From: Rhizobium sp. CCGE531
Lineage (GTDB): Bacteria > Pseudomonadota > Alphaproteobacteria > Rhizobiales > Rhizobiaceae
Assembly (NCBI RefSeq): GCF_003627795.1
Contig: NZ_CP032686.1
Span: 682,001 to 746,000, forward strand
Direction: 5' to 3'
DNA length: 64,000 nucleotides
Below, in pieces: positions 38,767 to 47,868 of the stretch. The notes under the pieces were generated by a model. It saw only the letters and a list, made by a program, of their open reading frames with translations, was not told the origin of the DNA and did no database searches. Made by a program: the position numbers and the translations under genes. Within the stretch, counting starts at the first letter, position 1, and the number at the start of each line of letters is the position of its first letter.

Positions 38767-39426
38767 ATGTCACAGACCTTTTTGGATCAGCTCTGGATCG
38801 CCCGCTATGTCATTATGAACGGTCTGGCAATGACCGTGTCCATATCGTTGCTGGCGATTCTGGGTGGCTCATGTCTCGGCGTCCTTGTCGGACTGGCCCT
38901 GGCCTATGGCAATACCGTCCTTCGTATCATCATACGCGTCTATACGGATGTGATCCGTGGTACGCCGGTCCTCGTCCTGGTGCTTGCAAGCTACTATGTG
39001 TCGAGTGCCGTCGGGTTCGCCCTCGGGCCCTTTGCCGCCGGTGTCCTGGCGTTGGCCGTCTTCTGCTCGTCTCACGTCGGCGAAATCGTGCGCGGCGCGC
39101 TGCAGGCGATCCCGAAAGGGCAAACCGAAGCGGCCAAGGCGATCGGGCTGACCTTTTCGCAGACATTCACCTCGGTGCTCTGGCCGCAGGCACTGCGCCA
39201 ATGCTTGCCAGCCTGGGTCAATACGGCCGCAGAGATGGTCAAGGCGTCGACCTTGCTGTCCGTCATTGGGGTCGCCGAGCTGCTTCTCCGCTCACAGGAG
39301 ATTATTTCCCGCAACTTCATGAGCCTGCAATTCTACTTTCTTGCAGGGGCTCTGTACTTCGTCGTCAACTTCGGGATCGAACGCTTCGGTCAGTTCATCG
39401 AGCGCAAGACCGCTCTTCCATCGTGA
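38767..39426 (+). CDS. amino acid ABC importer permease (second)
   Basis: 219 residues from ATG 38767 (MSQTFLDQLWIARYVIMNGL), chosen over an earlier in-frame start that overlaps the first permease. It has the same fold, with loop EIVRGALQAIPKGQTEAAKA. It forms the heterodimeric membrane channel of the importer. Confidence 0.91.
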   Translation: MSQTFLDQLWIARYVIMNGLAMTVSISLLAILGGSCLGVLVGLALAYGNTVLRIIIRVYTDVIRGTPVLVLVLASYYVSSAVGFALGPFAAGVLALAVFCSSHVGEIVRGALQAIPKGQTEAAKAIGLTFSQTFTSVLWPQALRQCLPAWVNTAAEMVKASTLLSVIGVAELLLRSQEIISRNFMSLQFYFLAGALYFVVNFGIERFGQFIERKTALPS

Positions 39427-39438
39427 GGAAGCCAAGCC

Positions 39439-40209
39439 ATGGCCAAGACAATTCTTGAAATCAAGGGCCTGCGGAAGACCTACGGTCATCACGAGGTCCT
39501 CAAAGGCGTTGACTGCTCGGTCGCCGAGGGTGAAGTCATCTCGATCATCGGGTCGTCCGGATCGGGCAAGACGACCATGCTGCGCTGCGTCAACATGCTG
39601 GAAGAGTTTCAGGACGGCACGATCAGCCTCGACGGCGAAGAGATCGGTTATCACATCGAGGGCAGTTCGCGCCGGCGCAAGAGTGAAAAGGAGATTGCCC
39701 GTCAGCGCGCGCTGACGGGGATGGCCTTCCAGCAATTCAATCTCTTTCCGCACATGAGCGCGGCCGAAAACGTGATGCTTGGCCTGATCAAGGTCAAGAA
39801 GATGCAGAAGGCCGAGGCACGCGTAATCGCCGAGCGCTGGCTCGACCGTGTCGGCCTTTCGGCTCGTACCAATCACTATCCCGGTCAGCTTTCCGGCGGC
39901 CAGCAACAGCGTGTGGCGATCGCCCGCGCGATCGCGATGTCGCCGCGCCTGATGCTCTTCGACGAAGTGACCTCCGCACTCGACCCGGAACTGGTGGGCG
40001 AAGTGCTGCAGGTGATCAAGGGTCTTGCCGCGGATGGAATGACCATGCTGCTGGTCACGCACGAAATGCGTTTTGCCTATGAAGTCTCGTCCCGGGTCAT
40101 CTTCATGAACCAGGGCGTGATCTGTGAGCAAGGCGATCCGAAGGAAATGTTCATCAAGCCCACAACCGAGCGGCTTGCCGAATTCCTGAAAACCTCAAGC
40201 TTCAACTAA
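39439..40209 (+). CDS. amino acid ABC importer ATP-binding protein
   Basis: 256 residues. Walker [16 protein letters not shown]-loop [10 protein letters not shown], signature [17 protein letters not shown], Walker [16 protein letters not shown]-loop LVTHEMRFA. This is the GlnQ/HisP type. It has a short Lys/Arg-rich insert ([16 protein letters not shown]) before the Q-loop. AGGAAG lies before the ATG; the gene follows the permeases by 12 bases. Confidence 0.93.
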   Translation: MAKTILEIKGLRKTYGHHEVLKGVDCSVAEGEVISIIGSSGSGKTTMLRCVNMLEEFQDGTISLDGEEIGYHIEGSSRRRKSEKEIARQRALTGMAFQQFNLFPHMSAAENVMLGLIKVKKMQKAEARVIAERWLDRVGLSARTNHYPGQLSGGQQQRVAIARAIAMSPRLMLFDEVTSALDPELVGEVLQVIKGLAADGMTMLLVTHEMRFAYEVSSRVIFMNQGVICEQGDPKEMFIKPTTERLAEFLKTSSFN

Positions 40210-40225
40210 AGAGGAAAAGAAGAAT

Positions 40226-40615
40226 ATGACGATCAAGCGTTATGGTGCGGGCGAGACCGGCGCAGGCGGCCAACCGCTGCCATTTGCACGGGCTACCGAA
40301 GCCGCTGGATGGCTTTATGTGTCCGGCCAGGTGCCGATGGAAAAGGGTGAGATCGTGCCCGGCGGCATCGTCGGCCAGAGCCGCAAGGCAATCGAAAACA
40401 TGATTGCGATCCTCGATGAAGCCGGCTACAGCTTGGAAGATGTCGTGCGCGTCGGCGTGTGGCTTGACGATCCACGTGATTTCTGGAGCTTCAACGGTGT
40501 CTATGCCGAGTACTTCGGCAAGAACCCGCCGGCCCGCGCTTGCGTTCAATCGCGCATGATGGTCGATTGCAAGGTCGAGGTCGATTGCGTGGCTTACCGC
40601 GCCGATCGCGCCTGA
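40226..40615 (+). CDS. RidA/YjgF/YER057c family protein
   Basis: 129 residues, the family size. GWLYVSGQVPMEKGEIVPGG near 30 and FGKNPPARACVQSRM near 95-105 hold the conserved Arg that binds the imine/enamine carboxylate. RidA proteins hydrolyse reactive enamine or imine intermediates from PLP enzymes, trimers in the cytoplasm. Being placed between an amino acid ATPase gene and an IclR regulator suggests it clears an intermediate from the imported amino acid or acts on it directly. Confidence 0.9.
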   Translation: MTIKRYGAGETGAGGQPLPFARATEAAGWLYVSGQVPMEKGEIVPGGIVGQSRKAIENMIAILDEAGYSLEDVVRVGVWLDDPRDFWSFNGVYAEYFGKNPPARACVQSRMMVDCKVEVDCVAYRADRA

Positions 40616-40633
40616 CAAGGATAGGAGAAGAGC

Positions 40634-41440
40634 ATGACCGAGGCCGCAAGCGATGCGGTATCGCGACGCACCCGGGGGCTGGATCGCGCCTTCGAGATTC
40701 TTGAATTTCTGCGCGTGAAACGACAGCCTATGCGGCCGAACGAGATAGCGTCCGAAATCGGGGCTCCCCGGTCATCAGTCTATGAATTGGTCAATCTTCT
40801 ATTGCGCCATGGCATGCTCGATTACCAAGGGAATGACGGCCGTGTTTATCTCGGCCGCCGCCTCTATTTTCTCGGAACAGCCTATGCCGAACAATTCGAT
40901 TTGATGCGCGAATGTGACCGCATGCTGGTGCGGCTGGCCGAGGAAACGCGCGAAACGGCGCAGATGTGCCTGCTTGAAGGCAGGAAATATACCGTTGCCA
41001 TGATGCGCGAAGGTGTCCGGCCTTTCCGCATTTCCTCAAATGTCGGCGAACTGGTTGCGATCCCCTGGACGGCTTCAGGACGCCTGCTGGTGTCGCATCT
41101 TACCGACCAGGAAATCATTGATCTGATCCCGCCGGAGGATTTTTCCCTCCCAAATGGAAGGCAGATGGAGCCGTCCGAGTTCATCGCCCAGGTGCGCCAG
41201 GCCGGTCGTGACGGGTTCTTCACTTTCAACAGTGAAGTCGAAAATTTCACCCATTGCTTCGCCGTTCCGATCTATCAGGCCGGTGGAGCCTGCATCGCCA
41301 CGCTCTGCCTCGTCGCGCCGCGCGAGGATGGCCTGCGCAACCGCAATACCTATCTACAAAGCCTGATGGCGGCAGCCAACGAAATCTCGGAGAAGCTGGG
41401 TTTTCACGTTGAACGCGATAAGTCCATGGCGCTCCGTTGA
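40634..41440 (+). CDS. IclR-family transcriptional regulator
   Basis: 268 residues. The N-terminal winged HTH reads LDRAFEILEFL, then MRPNEIASEIGAPRSSVYEL. The C-terminal IclR effector domain includes TAQMCLLEGRKYTVAMMREG, IPWTASGRLLVSHL and FAVPIYQAGGACIATLCLVA. AGGAG precedes the ATG. As the last gene of the importer operon it likely senses the substrate and acts at the inverted repeat before 37207. Confidence 0.92.
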   Translation: MTEAASDAVSRRTRGLDRAFEILEFLRVKRQPMRPNEIASEIGAPRSSVYELVNLLLRHGMLDYQGNDGRVYLGRRLYFLGTAYAEQFDLMRECDRMLVRLAEETRETAQMCLLEGRKYTVAMMREGVRPFRISSNVGELVAIPWTASGRLLVSHLTDQEIIDLIPPEDFSLPNGRQMEPSEFIAQVRQAGRDGFFTFNSEVENFTHCFAVPIYQAGGACIATLCLVAPREDGLRNRNTYLQSLMAAANEISEKLGFHVERDKSMALR

Positions 41441-41886
41441 GCTGCCGTTCGAGATATCCAGGCTTGATGATTGGAAAGAGGGCTGAGATCGCGGTCATCA
41501 TGCTTTTCATGGAGTTCATGAGAGCGAACTCGGCTCCTGGCGGATAAGTAAAACAGCATATCGATGGCTATATTCCCCTTCTCCTCCAGGAAACGGACGG
41601 AAACCATCTGGCCCAGACTGCGCGCCTCCTCCAACGGCGTCTTGCAATCATTGACATGTGTTGGGATTGACAGGGTCGCGCCATGTTCAGTCAGCAGTAG
41701 CGGCACCTCGATATCTTCGCGAACTGCGGCCATGTGCGCCGGCGTCCAGTCATTGATCCCGTGAGCGTTGACCGGCGCGCCGTTGTCGAGGAGGAGAGCG
41801 AGAATAGAATTCCTATCCGGTCGCTCATTGCTTCGGGTGACGCTCGAAAACAAAAAAAGGGCCCCGAAGGGCCCTTCTAACAGCAT
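41404..41886 (-). pseudogene. ankyrin-repeat protein fragment
   Basis: A minus-strand frame of 160 residues. Only about 28-106 looks like protein: LLDNGAPVNAHGINDWTPAH, LLLTEHGATLSIP and TPLEEARSLGQMVSV are ankyrin-repeat phrases. The frame's first codons lie within the flgE terminator, so it has no plausible start of its own. Its last 45 codons are unlike ankyrin and run into the 3' end of the iclR gene. I read it as the remains of a small ankyrin protein, cut at both ends. Confidence 0.5.
41852..41875 (-). terminator. intrinsic terminator of flgE
   Basis: On the minus strand a 7-bp stem AGGGCCC/GGGCCCT with a TTCG tetraloop is followed directly by seven T. It lies 22 bases after the flgE stop. 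This is a textbook rho-independent terminator. Confidence 0.9.
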
Positions 41887-41897
41887 AGCCGAAAAAT

Positions 41898-43202
41898 TCA
41901 GCGCTGGAGATTGACTAGGACGTCAAGCAGCTCGGAACCCGTCTGGAAGACCTTGGAGTTGGCCGTGTAGCTCTTCTGCGACTGGATCATGTCGGTGAGC
42001 TGGCCTGCGAGGTCGACGTTCGAGGCTTCCAGCGAGTTCGACTGGATGTAGCCGAGGCCGTTGCTGTTGGCGAAGCTCGTGACGGTGACGCCGGATTCGG
42101 CATTGGCCTGATAGACGTTGCCGCTCATGAGCGTCAGCTTGTCGGGGCTTGCAACGGTTGCCAACGGTATCTGGTAGATCGCCTTCGGGTCGCCTTTCGC
42201 GTAGTTCGCGTAGACGACGCCGCTCTTGTCGATGGTGACACCTGTGACCGCAGCGGCCGCCTGTCCATTGGTCGAGCCGGTGGAGGCGAAGGCCGAGGCT
42301 TTCTGAGTCATCTTGCTCAGATCCATCGCGATCGACCCGGCGGTCTTTGGATCGGTGATGGTGAAAGTGCCGCCGGAGGTCATATTTCCGCTTGTATCGA
42401 ACTTCAGCGTGCTAGTGGCGACAGGGCCAGATGAGTAGGGGAAGGATGAACCAGTACCCGTCGCCGCGTCGGCATTGCGGTAGACGGCGACTTCCCACTG
42501 GTCTGCCGTCGCCGTAGTCGGCGGGGTAGCAGTAGGATCGGCAACCGTAGCAGCATGTGTCTTGGTGTAATAGATGTCATACATCACGGTATTGCCGAGC
42601 TTGTCGTAGCCGACAACCGAACTCTTTTGGGTATCGGCTGTAACCGGCGCGGTGTTCCCGCTCGGGAGTCCCGAGGTCGCAACTGTAGCACCCGAATTGA
42701 GGTTGCCGGTAAAGCTGCCCGACGTCGAGGGTGAGTTGGCAAGGCCGCTCTGATTGACATTGATCGGCACCAGGCCGTCAAAGCCGTTGACGACGACAGC
42801 GGGGGCTCCCGATGCATAGGAATAACCCATCAACGTATAGCCGGCGGAATTGACGAGATTGCCGTTGGCATCAGGCTTGAAGTCGCCTGCGCGCGTCAGA
42901 ACAGTCGAGCCGTCGGCCCCCTGCACGACAAAGAAGCCAGCGCCGCGGATCGACAGATCGGTGCCCGACGAGGTCGAGATGGCGTCGCCCTGCTGCGAGA
43001 CCGAATAGCTGACATTCGTCTCGACGCTACCGGAATTGTAGTTGCCGCCGCCCGAGGGCAGGATCAACGACGAAAAGCTGGCCGTGGCCGACTTATAGGC
43101 CGTTGTATTGACGTTCGCGATGTTGTCCGACACGGTGCTAAGCTTATTTGCTTGCGCGTTCATGCCTGAAACTGCCGTTTTCATGCTACCAAAGATGCTC
43201 AT
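41898..43202 (-). CDS. flgE: flagellar hook protein FlgE, isolated copy
   Basis: 434 residues from ATG 43202 (MSIFGSMKTAVSGMNAQANK), with GAGGAA 4 bases upstream; an earlier in-frame start lacks this. The N-terminal rod-type motif (LSTVSDNIANVNTTAYKSA) and the C-terminal helix (SNVDLAGQLTDMIQSQKSYT, then VFQTGSELLDVLVNLQR) are the conserved ends of axial flagellar proteins. FlgE forms the hook outside the cell after export by the flagellar type III system. No other flagellar gene is in the window, although rhizobial flgE normally sits in a large flagellar cluster. It is either a second copy or a relocated gene. A strong terminator follows. Confidence 0.9.
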   Translation of the reverse strand: MSIFGSMKTAVSGMNAQANKLSTVSDNIANVNTTAYKSATASFSSLILPSGGGNYNSGSVETNVSYSVSQQGDAISTSSGTDLSIRGAGFFVVQGADGSTVLTRAGDFKPDANGNLVNSAGYTLMGYSYASGAPAVVVNGFDGLVPINVNQSGLANSPSTSGSFTGNLNSGATVATSGLPSGNTAPVTADTQKSSVVGYDKLGNTVMYDIYYTKTHAATVADPTATPPTTATADQWEVAVYRNADAATGTGSSFPYSSGPVATSTLKFDTSGNMTSGGTFTITDPKTAGSIAMDLSKMTQKASAFASTGSTNGQAAAAVTGVTIDKSGVVYANYAKGDPKAIYQIPLATVASPDKLTLMSGNVYQANAESGVTVTSFANSNGLGYIQSNSLEASNVDLAGQLTDMIQSQKSYTANSKVFQTGSELLDVLVNLQR

Positions 43203-43468
43203 TGGTTCCTCGCACGTTGCTGATGCCGCCACGATAGCGATAATGACTTGTGTGAAGCTGATTATTTCCGTGAGAGGCGAGAACCTGAAGCAAATTCAAT
43301 GACCGCATGATGATCGGTCCGTATCGCCCCCTTCGCAATCCGACAGCTAAATGAAGACGACCGCCTTCATCCGAATTCGCCAAGGTGATCGATGAGATCG
43401 CCGTGTCGATCCTAGCATGAAAGCGGCACCGACGTCCTCTCCGCCGCCTTCAATCAGTCAAGACGATG

Positions 43469-43735
43469 CTACCTGTCGGCCATGCTTTTCGCAGGTTGCG
43501 GGCGGTAGCCTCTCGCCCACTTCTGCCGGGTCAATGTGCGAAACATCCCGACGGCGTCCCTTTCATCGGCGAAATGATGCGCCATGGTCTGCCCGCCGAA
43601 TCCTATGCGCCCCCATCTTCTTGTCAGGCATGTGTCGCCGAACAATGTTGTCGATATCTCCAGGACATAATAGCGGGCCATGTTCCGCGCGGCATCCGCG
43701 CGTTCGATGTAGAGACGATAAGGTTGACTGAGCAT
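43469..43735 (-). CDS. small WGR-domain protein
   Basis: 88 residues from ATG 43735 (MLSQPYRLYIERADAARNMA). TCLTRRWGRIGFGGQTM contains the Trp-Gly-Arg that names the domain. WGR domains occur in PARPs and, alone, in many rhizobia, where they may bind nucleic acid. Longer upstream in-frame starts run through Arg-rich, unlikely sequence. Confidence 0.72.
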   Translation of the reverse strand: MLSQPYRLYIERADAARNMARYYVLEISTTLFGDTCLTRRWGRIGFGGQTMAHHFADERDAVGMFRTLTRQKWARGYRPQPAKSMADR

Positions 43736-44170
43736 GCCGGCAGGATGATCGATCAAACCAGCGGGGTCCAACGAGTGTTTTGAATCGATCGGCCCGCTTC
43801 GATTCATTTCCGTTGTGTATTCGAGCCCTGTCGCCCCTCCCTTTCTGTTAAGCCGGCTTGGTTCTGCGAGGGGGCGGAGCTCCTGTCTCCTCGAACCTCC
43901 ACTGCCCGCAGGGATCCGGCAGCAAATATGGCGGCATTCGCGGCTTCGAACTGCCGTTCTAAACGCCGGAAATACTCGTCGTCGCCATATGGCATCCGCG
44001 CGTCGACGCCGAGCGGCCCATCCATGAAGCGATCCAGCAAAAGCAGCCTTGTCGATCCGTCGTGGCTTTCGGACGGATCGTTCTCGTTCGGGGGAACTAT
44101 CTTGCAAACGACGTGTCGGAATTTCGCTCAGCCAGCCGTCTTTTAGATAGACAAATCACGGAGAGCAGCG
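43736..44170. other. 435-base gap without a recognisable gene
   Basis: Several short frames exist on both strands but none resembles a known protein or has a good ribosome site. The right end is the upstream region of the GST gene, with GGAGAG before its ATG. Confidence 0.5.
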
Positions 44171-44821
44171 ATGACGATAACGATTACTGCCTTTGAAAAG
44201 TCGCCGGATCGCGGCAGGGGGCTGGCTCGCGACATGCGCGTTCGCTGGACGCTCGAAGAGGTTGGCGAGCCTTATGACGTGCGTCTTCTTTCGTTCAAGG
44301 CGATGAAGGAGCCCGCGCATCTCGCGCTTCATCCGTTCGGGCAGATCCCGACCTATGAAGAGGGTGATCTCGCCTTGTTCGAGTCGGGGTCGATCGTGTT
44401 CCATATCGCCGAGCGTCATACTGGCCTGCTGCCTGACAATGCCAACGCGCGGTCGCGGGCGATCACATGGATGTTTGCCGCTCTCTCCACAATGGAGCCG
44501 CCGATCATCGACCGTGCAGTCGTCAGATTCCAGGAGCGCGATCAGGCCTGGTATGAGCAGCGCCTGTCCATGGTCGACGAACGTATCCGCCAGCGGCTGA
44601 AAGAACTTTCCGATCGGCTCGGCAGCGCCGACTGGCTTGAGGACACGTTCAGCGCCGGCGATCTTCTCATGATATCGGTCCTGCTCAGACTGAAGGACTC
44701 GGGCATCTTGCAGGAATATCAGAACCTCTCCGCCTACGTTGCCCGAGGGGAGGCGCGACCGGCATACAAGCGGGCTTTCGAGGCTCAGCTGGCGGTTTTC
44801 ACCGCCGCGTCGGCGGGCTGA
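44171..44821 (+). CDS. glutathione S-transferase family protein
   Basis: 216 residues. The N-terminal thioredoxin-like domain has RWTLEEVGEPYDVRLL, the cis-Pro segment HPFGQIPTYEEGD and the glutathione-binding Glu-Ser in LFESGSIVFHIAER. The C-terminal domain is helical (WLEDTFSAGDLLMISVLLRL, with the conserved Asp). It should conjugate glutathione or act as a glutathione-dependent thiol enzyme in the cytoplasm. It converges with the tetR gene, 58 bases apart. Confidence 0.88.
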   Translation: MTITITAFEKSPDRGRGLARDMRVRWTLEEVGEPYDVRLLSFKAMKEPAHLALHPFGQIPTYEEGDLALFESGSIVFHIAERHTGLLPDNANARSRAITWMFAALSTMEPPIIDRAVVRFQERDQAWYEQRLSMVDERIRQRLKELSDRLGSADWLEDTFSAGDLLMISVLLRLKDSGILQEYQNLSAYVARGEARPAYKRAFEAQLAVFTAASAG

Positions 44822-44879
44822 CAAGGCTCCATCCGGCGCCTGTCGCGAGGAAATGGTCGCGATCGGGCCTCGAGGCCGA

Positions 44880-45473
44880 TCAGTCCTTCTCGATCCGCAA
44901 GCCTTCGAGGAAAGTCCGAAAAGCCTCGACTGCCCGTTTCGAGGTTGTTGCTGGATCGTCCGAACTGGCGATCCACTGCGCGGCGCAGCTGCTTGCCGCA
45001 TTGATGAGGCGAGCGCCGGCTTCCGGGTCGATATCGACGATGATACCATCTTCGCGAAGGCAACGAAGGCTCTCCCTGATCGTGGCCATGCAGCCGTTGG
45101 CGCTCGGCCATCCGGAGGGATCACCCAGAACGGCCGGGCCGTCGCGAAACATGATGCGCTGGATTTCCGGTTCGAGTGCCATCTCGACGTATCCGACGTT
45201 CTCATCGACGAATGCCTGCCAGCGCGATGGCGCCCTGGACGAGATCGCACAGAGCCTTGCGGTCATCTCCGCATCGATCGCGCTGACAACAGCCTGCAGC
45301 AACCCCTTCTTGTCGCCGAAATGGTGATATAGTGCCCCCCGCGTCAGTCCGGCGGCCGCTGTAAAGTCATCCATCGATGCGTCGGCATAGCCGACGCTAC
45401 CGAATGCCTTACGGCCAGCGGCCAGCAGCTTGGCTCGCGTCTCGGCGATCATTTCACTGCGGGGTTTGCGCAT
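44880..45473 (-). CDS. TetR-family repressor of the adjacent MFS exporter
   Basis: 197 residues from ATG 45473 (MRKPRSEMIAETRAKLLAAG), with GGAGA before it. The HTH is DDFTAAAGLTRGALYHHFGD. The C-terminal ligand domain (WQAFVDENVGYVEMALEPEI, IMFRDGPAVLGDPSGW) matches a common TetR C-terminal type. It diverges from the MFS gene over 136 bases with three near-identical 15-bp sites, so it probably represses both genes. Confidence 0.92.
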   Translation of the reverse strand: MRKPRSEMIAETRAKLLAAGRKAFGSVGYADASMDDFTAAAGLTRGALYHHFGDKKGLLQAVVSAIDAEMTARLCAISSRAPSRWQAFVDENVGYVEMALEPEIQRIMFRDGPAVLGDPSGWPSANGCMATIRESLRCLREDGIIVDIDPEAGARLINAASSCAAQWIASSDDPATTSKRAVEAFRTFLEGLRIEKD

Positions 45474-45505
45474 CACGTCTCCGTCAACGGCATCGTATAA
45501 ATTCA

Positions 45506-45520
45506 CATACGTTACGTATA
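45506..45520. promoter_or_regulatory. TetR operator, copy 1 (imperfect)
   Basis: CATACGTTACGTATA, two mismatches from a CATACG-N3-CGTATG palindrome. It is closest to the tetR start. Confidence 0.6.
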
Positions 45521-45528
45521 TTAGTTGA

Positions 45529-45543
45529 CATACGCGGCGTATG
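45529..45543. promoter_or_regulatory. TetR operator, copy 2
   Basis: CATACGCGGCGTATG, a palindrome apart from the central base, 23 bases after copy 1. Confidence 0.8.
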
Positions 45544-45558
45544 CAATTATTCCATTCG

Positions 45559-45573
45559 CATACGCCGCGTATG
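45559..45573. promoter_or_regulatory. TetR operator, copy 3
   Basis: CATACGCCGCGTATG, the reverse complement of copy 2, 30 bases after it and 36 bases before the MFS ATG. Confidence 0.8.
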
Positions 45574-45609
45574 TATATGGCGACTTCTTCTAATCCAGGG
45601 AGCGTTTTA

Positions 45610-46833
45610 ATGTCCAATCCATATCGTGAGATTTTCCGGGCGCCGGGTGCGAAAGGTTTTTCGGCCGCAGCCTTTTTCGCGCGCATTCCTATTGCGATGG
45701 CCCCTATCGGCATCGTCGCCATGCTCTCCCAGACGCGCGGCGAATATTGGCTCGCAGGCGCGGTTTCCGCCACCTTCGCTTTGGCCAATGCATTCGTCTC
45801 GCCGCAGATATCGCGGCTGGTCGACCGGCTTGGCCAGCGTGCGGTGGTCGCGCCGGCTACTATTCTCTCGGTCATCGCCTTTATCGTTCTCGTCATCGCC
45901 TCAAATCAGGATTGGCCGGCATGGATGCTGTTTGCCTCGGCGTTCCTTGCGGCTGCCATGCCGAGCATTCCGGCCATGGTGCGTGCTCGCTGGACGGAAA
46001 TCTTCCGTGCCCGGCCCGAGCTGAACACCGCCTTCGCTTTCGAATCCGCTGCCGATGAGCTCGTCTATATCGCCGGCGCCTCTCTTTCGGTCGGCCTCTC
46101 CGTCTCGCTGTTCCCGGAGGCTGGGATGCTTGTAAGCACGATCTTCCTTGCGCTGGGGACGACGGCCTTTCTGCTGCAGCGGTCGACGGAGCCCAAGGTG
46201 CGCGCGCTTGGTTCCGATCATCCGCAATACTCGGCAATCCGGCTGCGTCCGGTCCAGATCATCACACTTGCCCTGATTTTCGTCGGTGCGACCTTCGCTA
46301 CGGCGGAAGTGAGTGCCGTCGCCATCACCAAGCAGCTGGGCCAGCCAGGTGCTGCAAGCCTTGTCATCGGTGTCTATGCCATCGGCTCATTTGTCGTCGG
46401 CCTGGTTATCGGCGCGCTGAACCCCAAGGCGCCGCTCCAAAAGCAGTTGCTGGTTGCAGTCGGCGTCCTTGCCCTCACCTCCCTGCCGCTTCTCGTTGCC
46501 GGTACGTCGGTTGCCTTGCTTGCCTTTGCGGTATTCCTGAGCGGCGTTGCCATCTCCCCGACCTTCATCACCGCCTTCGGGCTGATCGAGCGCCAGGTGC
46601 CGGAGGCAATGCTGACGGAAGGCGTGACCTGGATCATGACAGGCATTGGCATCGGCATGGCGCTCGGCGCCTTCGTTTCCGGCTGGATGGTCGATAATTT
46701 CGGACCGGAAAACGGCTTCTGGGTTTCGGTTGTATCGAGCGCGGTCACCGTCTTGATCGTGGCACTCGGTCAAACGAGCCTGTCAGGCGCACGAGCGGGC
46801 GATGTCGCATCCGTCAAGCAAGCAGCCGAATAA
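45610..46833 (+). CDS. MFS transporter, probable drug or metabolite exporter
   Basis: 407 residues from ATG 45610 (MSNPYREIFRAPGAKGFSAA), with AGGGAG 8 bases upstream; an earlier in-frame ATG falls inside the operators. About twelve membrane spans. The loop between spans 2 and 3 reads SRLVDRLGQRAVV, the usual MFS G-x-x-x-D-R-x-G-x-R motif. It lies in the cytoplasmic membrane and probably exports a compound sensed by the divergent TetR protein. Confidence 0.9.
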   Translation: MSNPYREIFRAPGAKGFSAAAFFARIPIAMAPIGIVAMLSQTRGEYWLAGAVSATFALANAFVSPQISRLVDRLGQRAVVAPATILSVIAFIVLVIASNQDWPAWMLFASAFLAAAMPSIPAMVRARWTEIFRARPELNTAFAFESAADELVYIAGASLSVGLSVSLFPEAGMLVSTIFLALGTTAFLLQRSTEPKVRALGSDHPQYSAIRLRPVQIITLALIFVGATFATAEVSAVAITKQLGQPGAASLVIGVYAIGSFVVGLVIGALNPKAPLQKQLLVAVGVLALTSLPLLVAGTSVALLAFAVFLSGVAISPTFITAFGLIERQVPEAMLTEGVTWIMTGIGIGMALGAFVSGWMVDNFGPENGFWVSVVSSAVTVLIVALGQTSLSGARAGDVASVKQAAE

Positions 46834-46876
46834 GGGGAGCCGAAGGCGTCATCTTTGGAAAATAACGTTGCGCATA

Positions 46877-47668
46877 TCAGGCCTTGCGCGCCCTGATATG
46901 CAGGAAGATCGGTGCTATGCGGGTATCGGCGACGACCGGTTCGGCAAACGCCACCTCGCGGCTTGCCATCGGCTCACCGAATGCCTCGATTATAAGCCCG
47001 GCACCAACTATCATCGATACCCAGCTCGTAAGTGTTCGGTGGAATCTAGGAATCGAGAACGGCGTCAGCGCAGCACGCTCCTCTGCAGGGATGGACGAGA
47101 AGATCCAGCGTTCGATTCGCCCATCAGCCTCGTCGAAATAGTCGGCAATTTGAACCGCAATCGGTTCGCCTCTTTCATCACGGATGTTCTTGCGTGTTGG
47201 CGGCACGAAGCAGGGATGCAGGATGGAAAACTGCAAGAAGCCATTGGGTCGGAGAATGCGCACTACCCCATTGAGCACGCCCTGCTGGTCAGCCATATCC
47301 ATCATCGACATGAAGGCGGTGACAAAATCGAAGCTTGCCTCGGGAAAGTCAATGGACCGGCCGTCTCCAAGTACATATTCGATGCCGAGCGGGTCGCTTG
47401 CCTCGGTTTCGCGGGCATAGTGTAGAAAGGTCGGCGCGATATCAAGACCCGTCATGCGGGCGCCAAGTCGCGCAACCGCCCTGGTATTCGAGCCTTCGCC
47501 ACAGCCAAGATCAAGCCCCTTCAGGCCAGCAACCGCGGGCAGCATGCTTAAAAAAGCGGGCGTATTCAACGCATCACGATACCTGTCATAGCCCGCACGG
47601 CTATAGATGGTCCAAGTCTCGGCGTTGTTTTCCCAGTGAGCGGCGACCTCATTGGCGTTCACGGTCAT
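46877..47668 (-). CDS. class I SAM-dependent methyltransferase
   Basis: 263 residues from ATG 47668 (MTVNANEVAAHWENNAETWT). SAM motif I is LKGLDLGCGEGSNTRAVARL near 50; motif II GDGRSIDFPEASFDFVTAFM and motif III RILRPNGFLQFSILHP follow. The AGGAGG ribosome site abuts the ATG with no spacer, which is odd, so a slightly later start is possible. It converges with the MFS gene. The methyl acceptor is unknown. Confidence 0.85.
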   Translation of the reverse strand: MTVNANEVAAHWENNAETWTIYSRAGYDRYRDALNTPAFLSMLPAVAGLKGLDLGCGEGSNTRAVARLGARMTGLDIAPTFLHYARETEASDPLGIEYVLGDGRSIDFPEASFDFVTAFMSMMDMADQQGVLNGVVRILRPNGFLQFSILHPCFVPPTRKNIRDERGEPIAVQIADYFDEADGRIERWIFSSIPAEERAALTPFSIPRFHRTLTSWVSMIVGAGLIIEAFGEPMASREVAFAEPVVADTRIAPIFLHIRARKA

Positions 47669-47868
47669 CCTCCTGCCCAATATTATCGGAGCGGGAGGTA
47701 TAAAGGAGATACACAGGAAGGGGAAGACGTGCATTGCAACCGTAGGCCACAGGCGTGGTGGTCAATGATCGCAAAGAGATCGCGCGAATTTTTCCCTGGC
47801 GGCAAGGTCCGGCCAGCCAAACGAGCCGGACCTCAATGATGTGAGCCGGAAATTTCGCCAGGGCGTCG

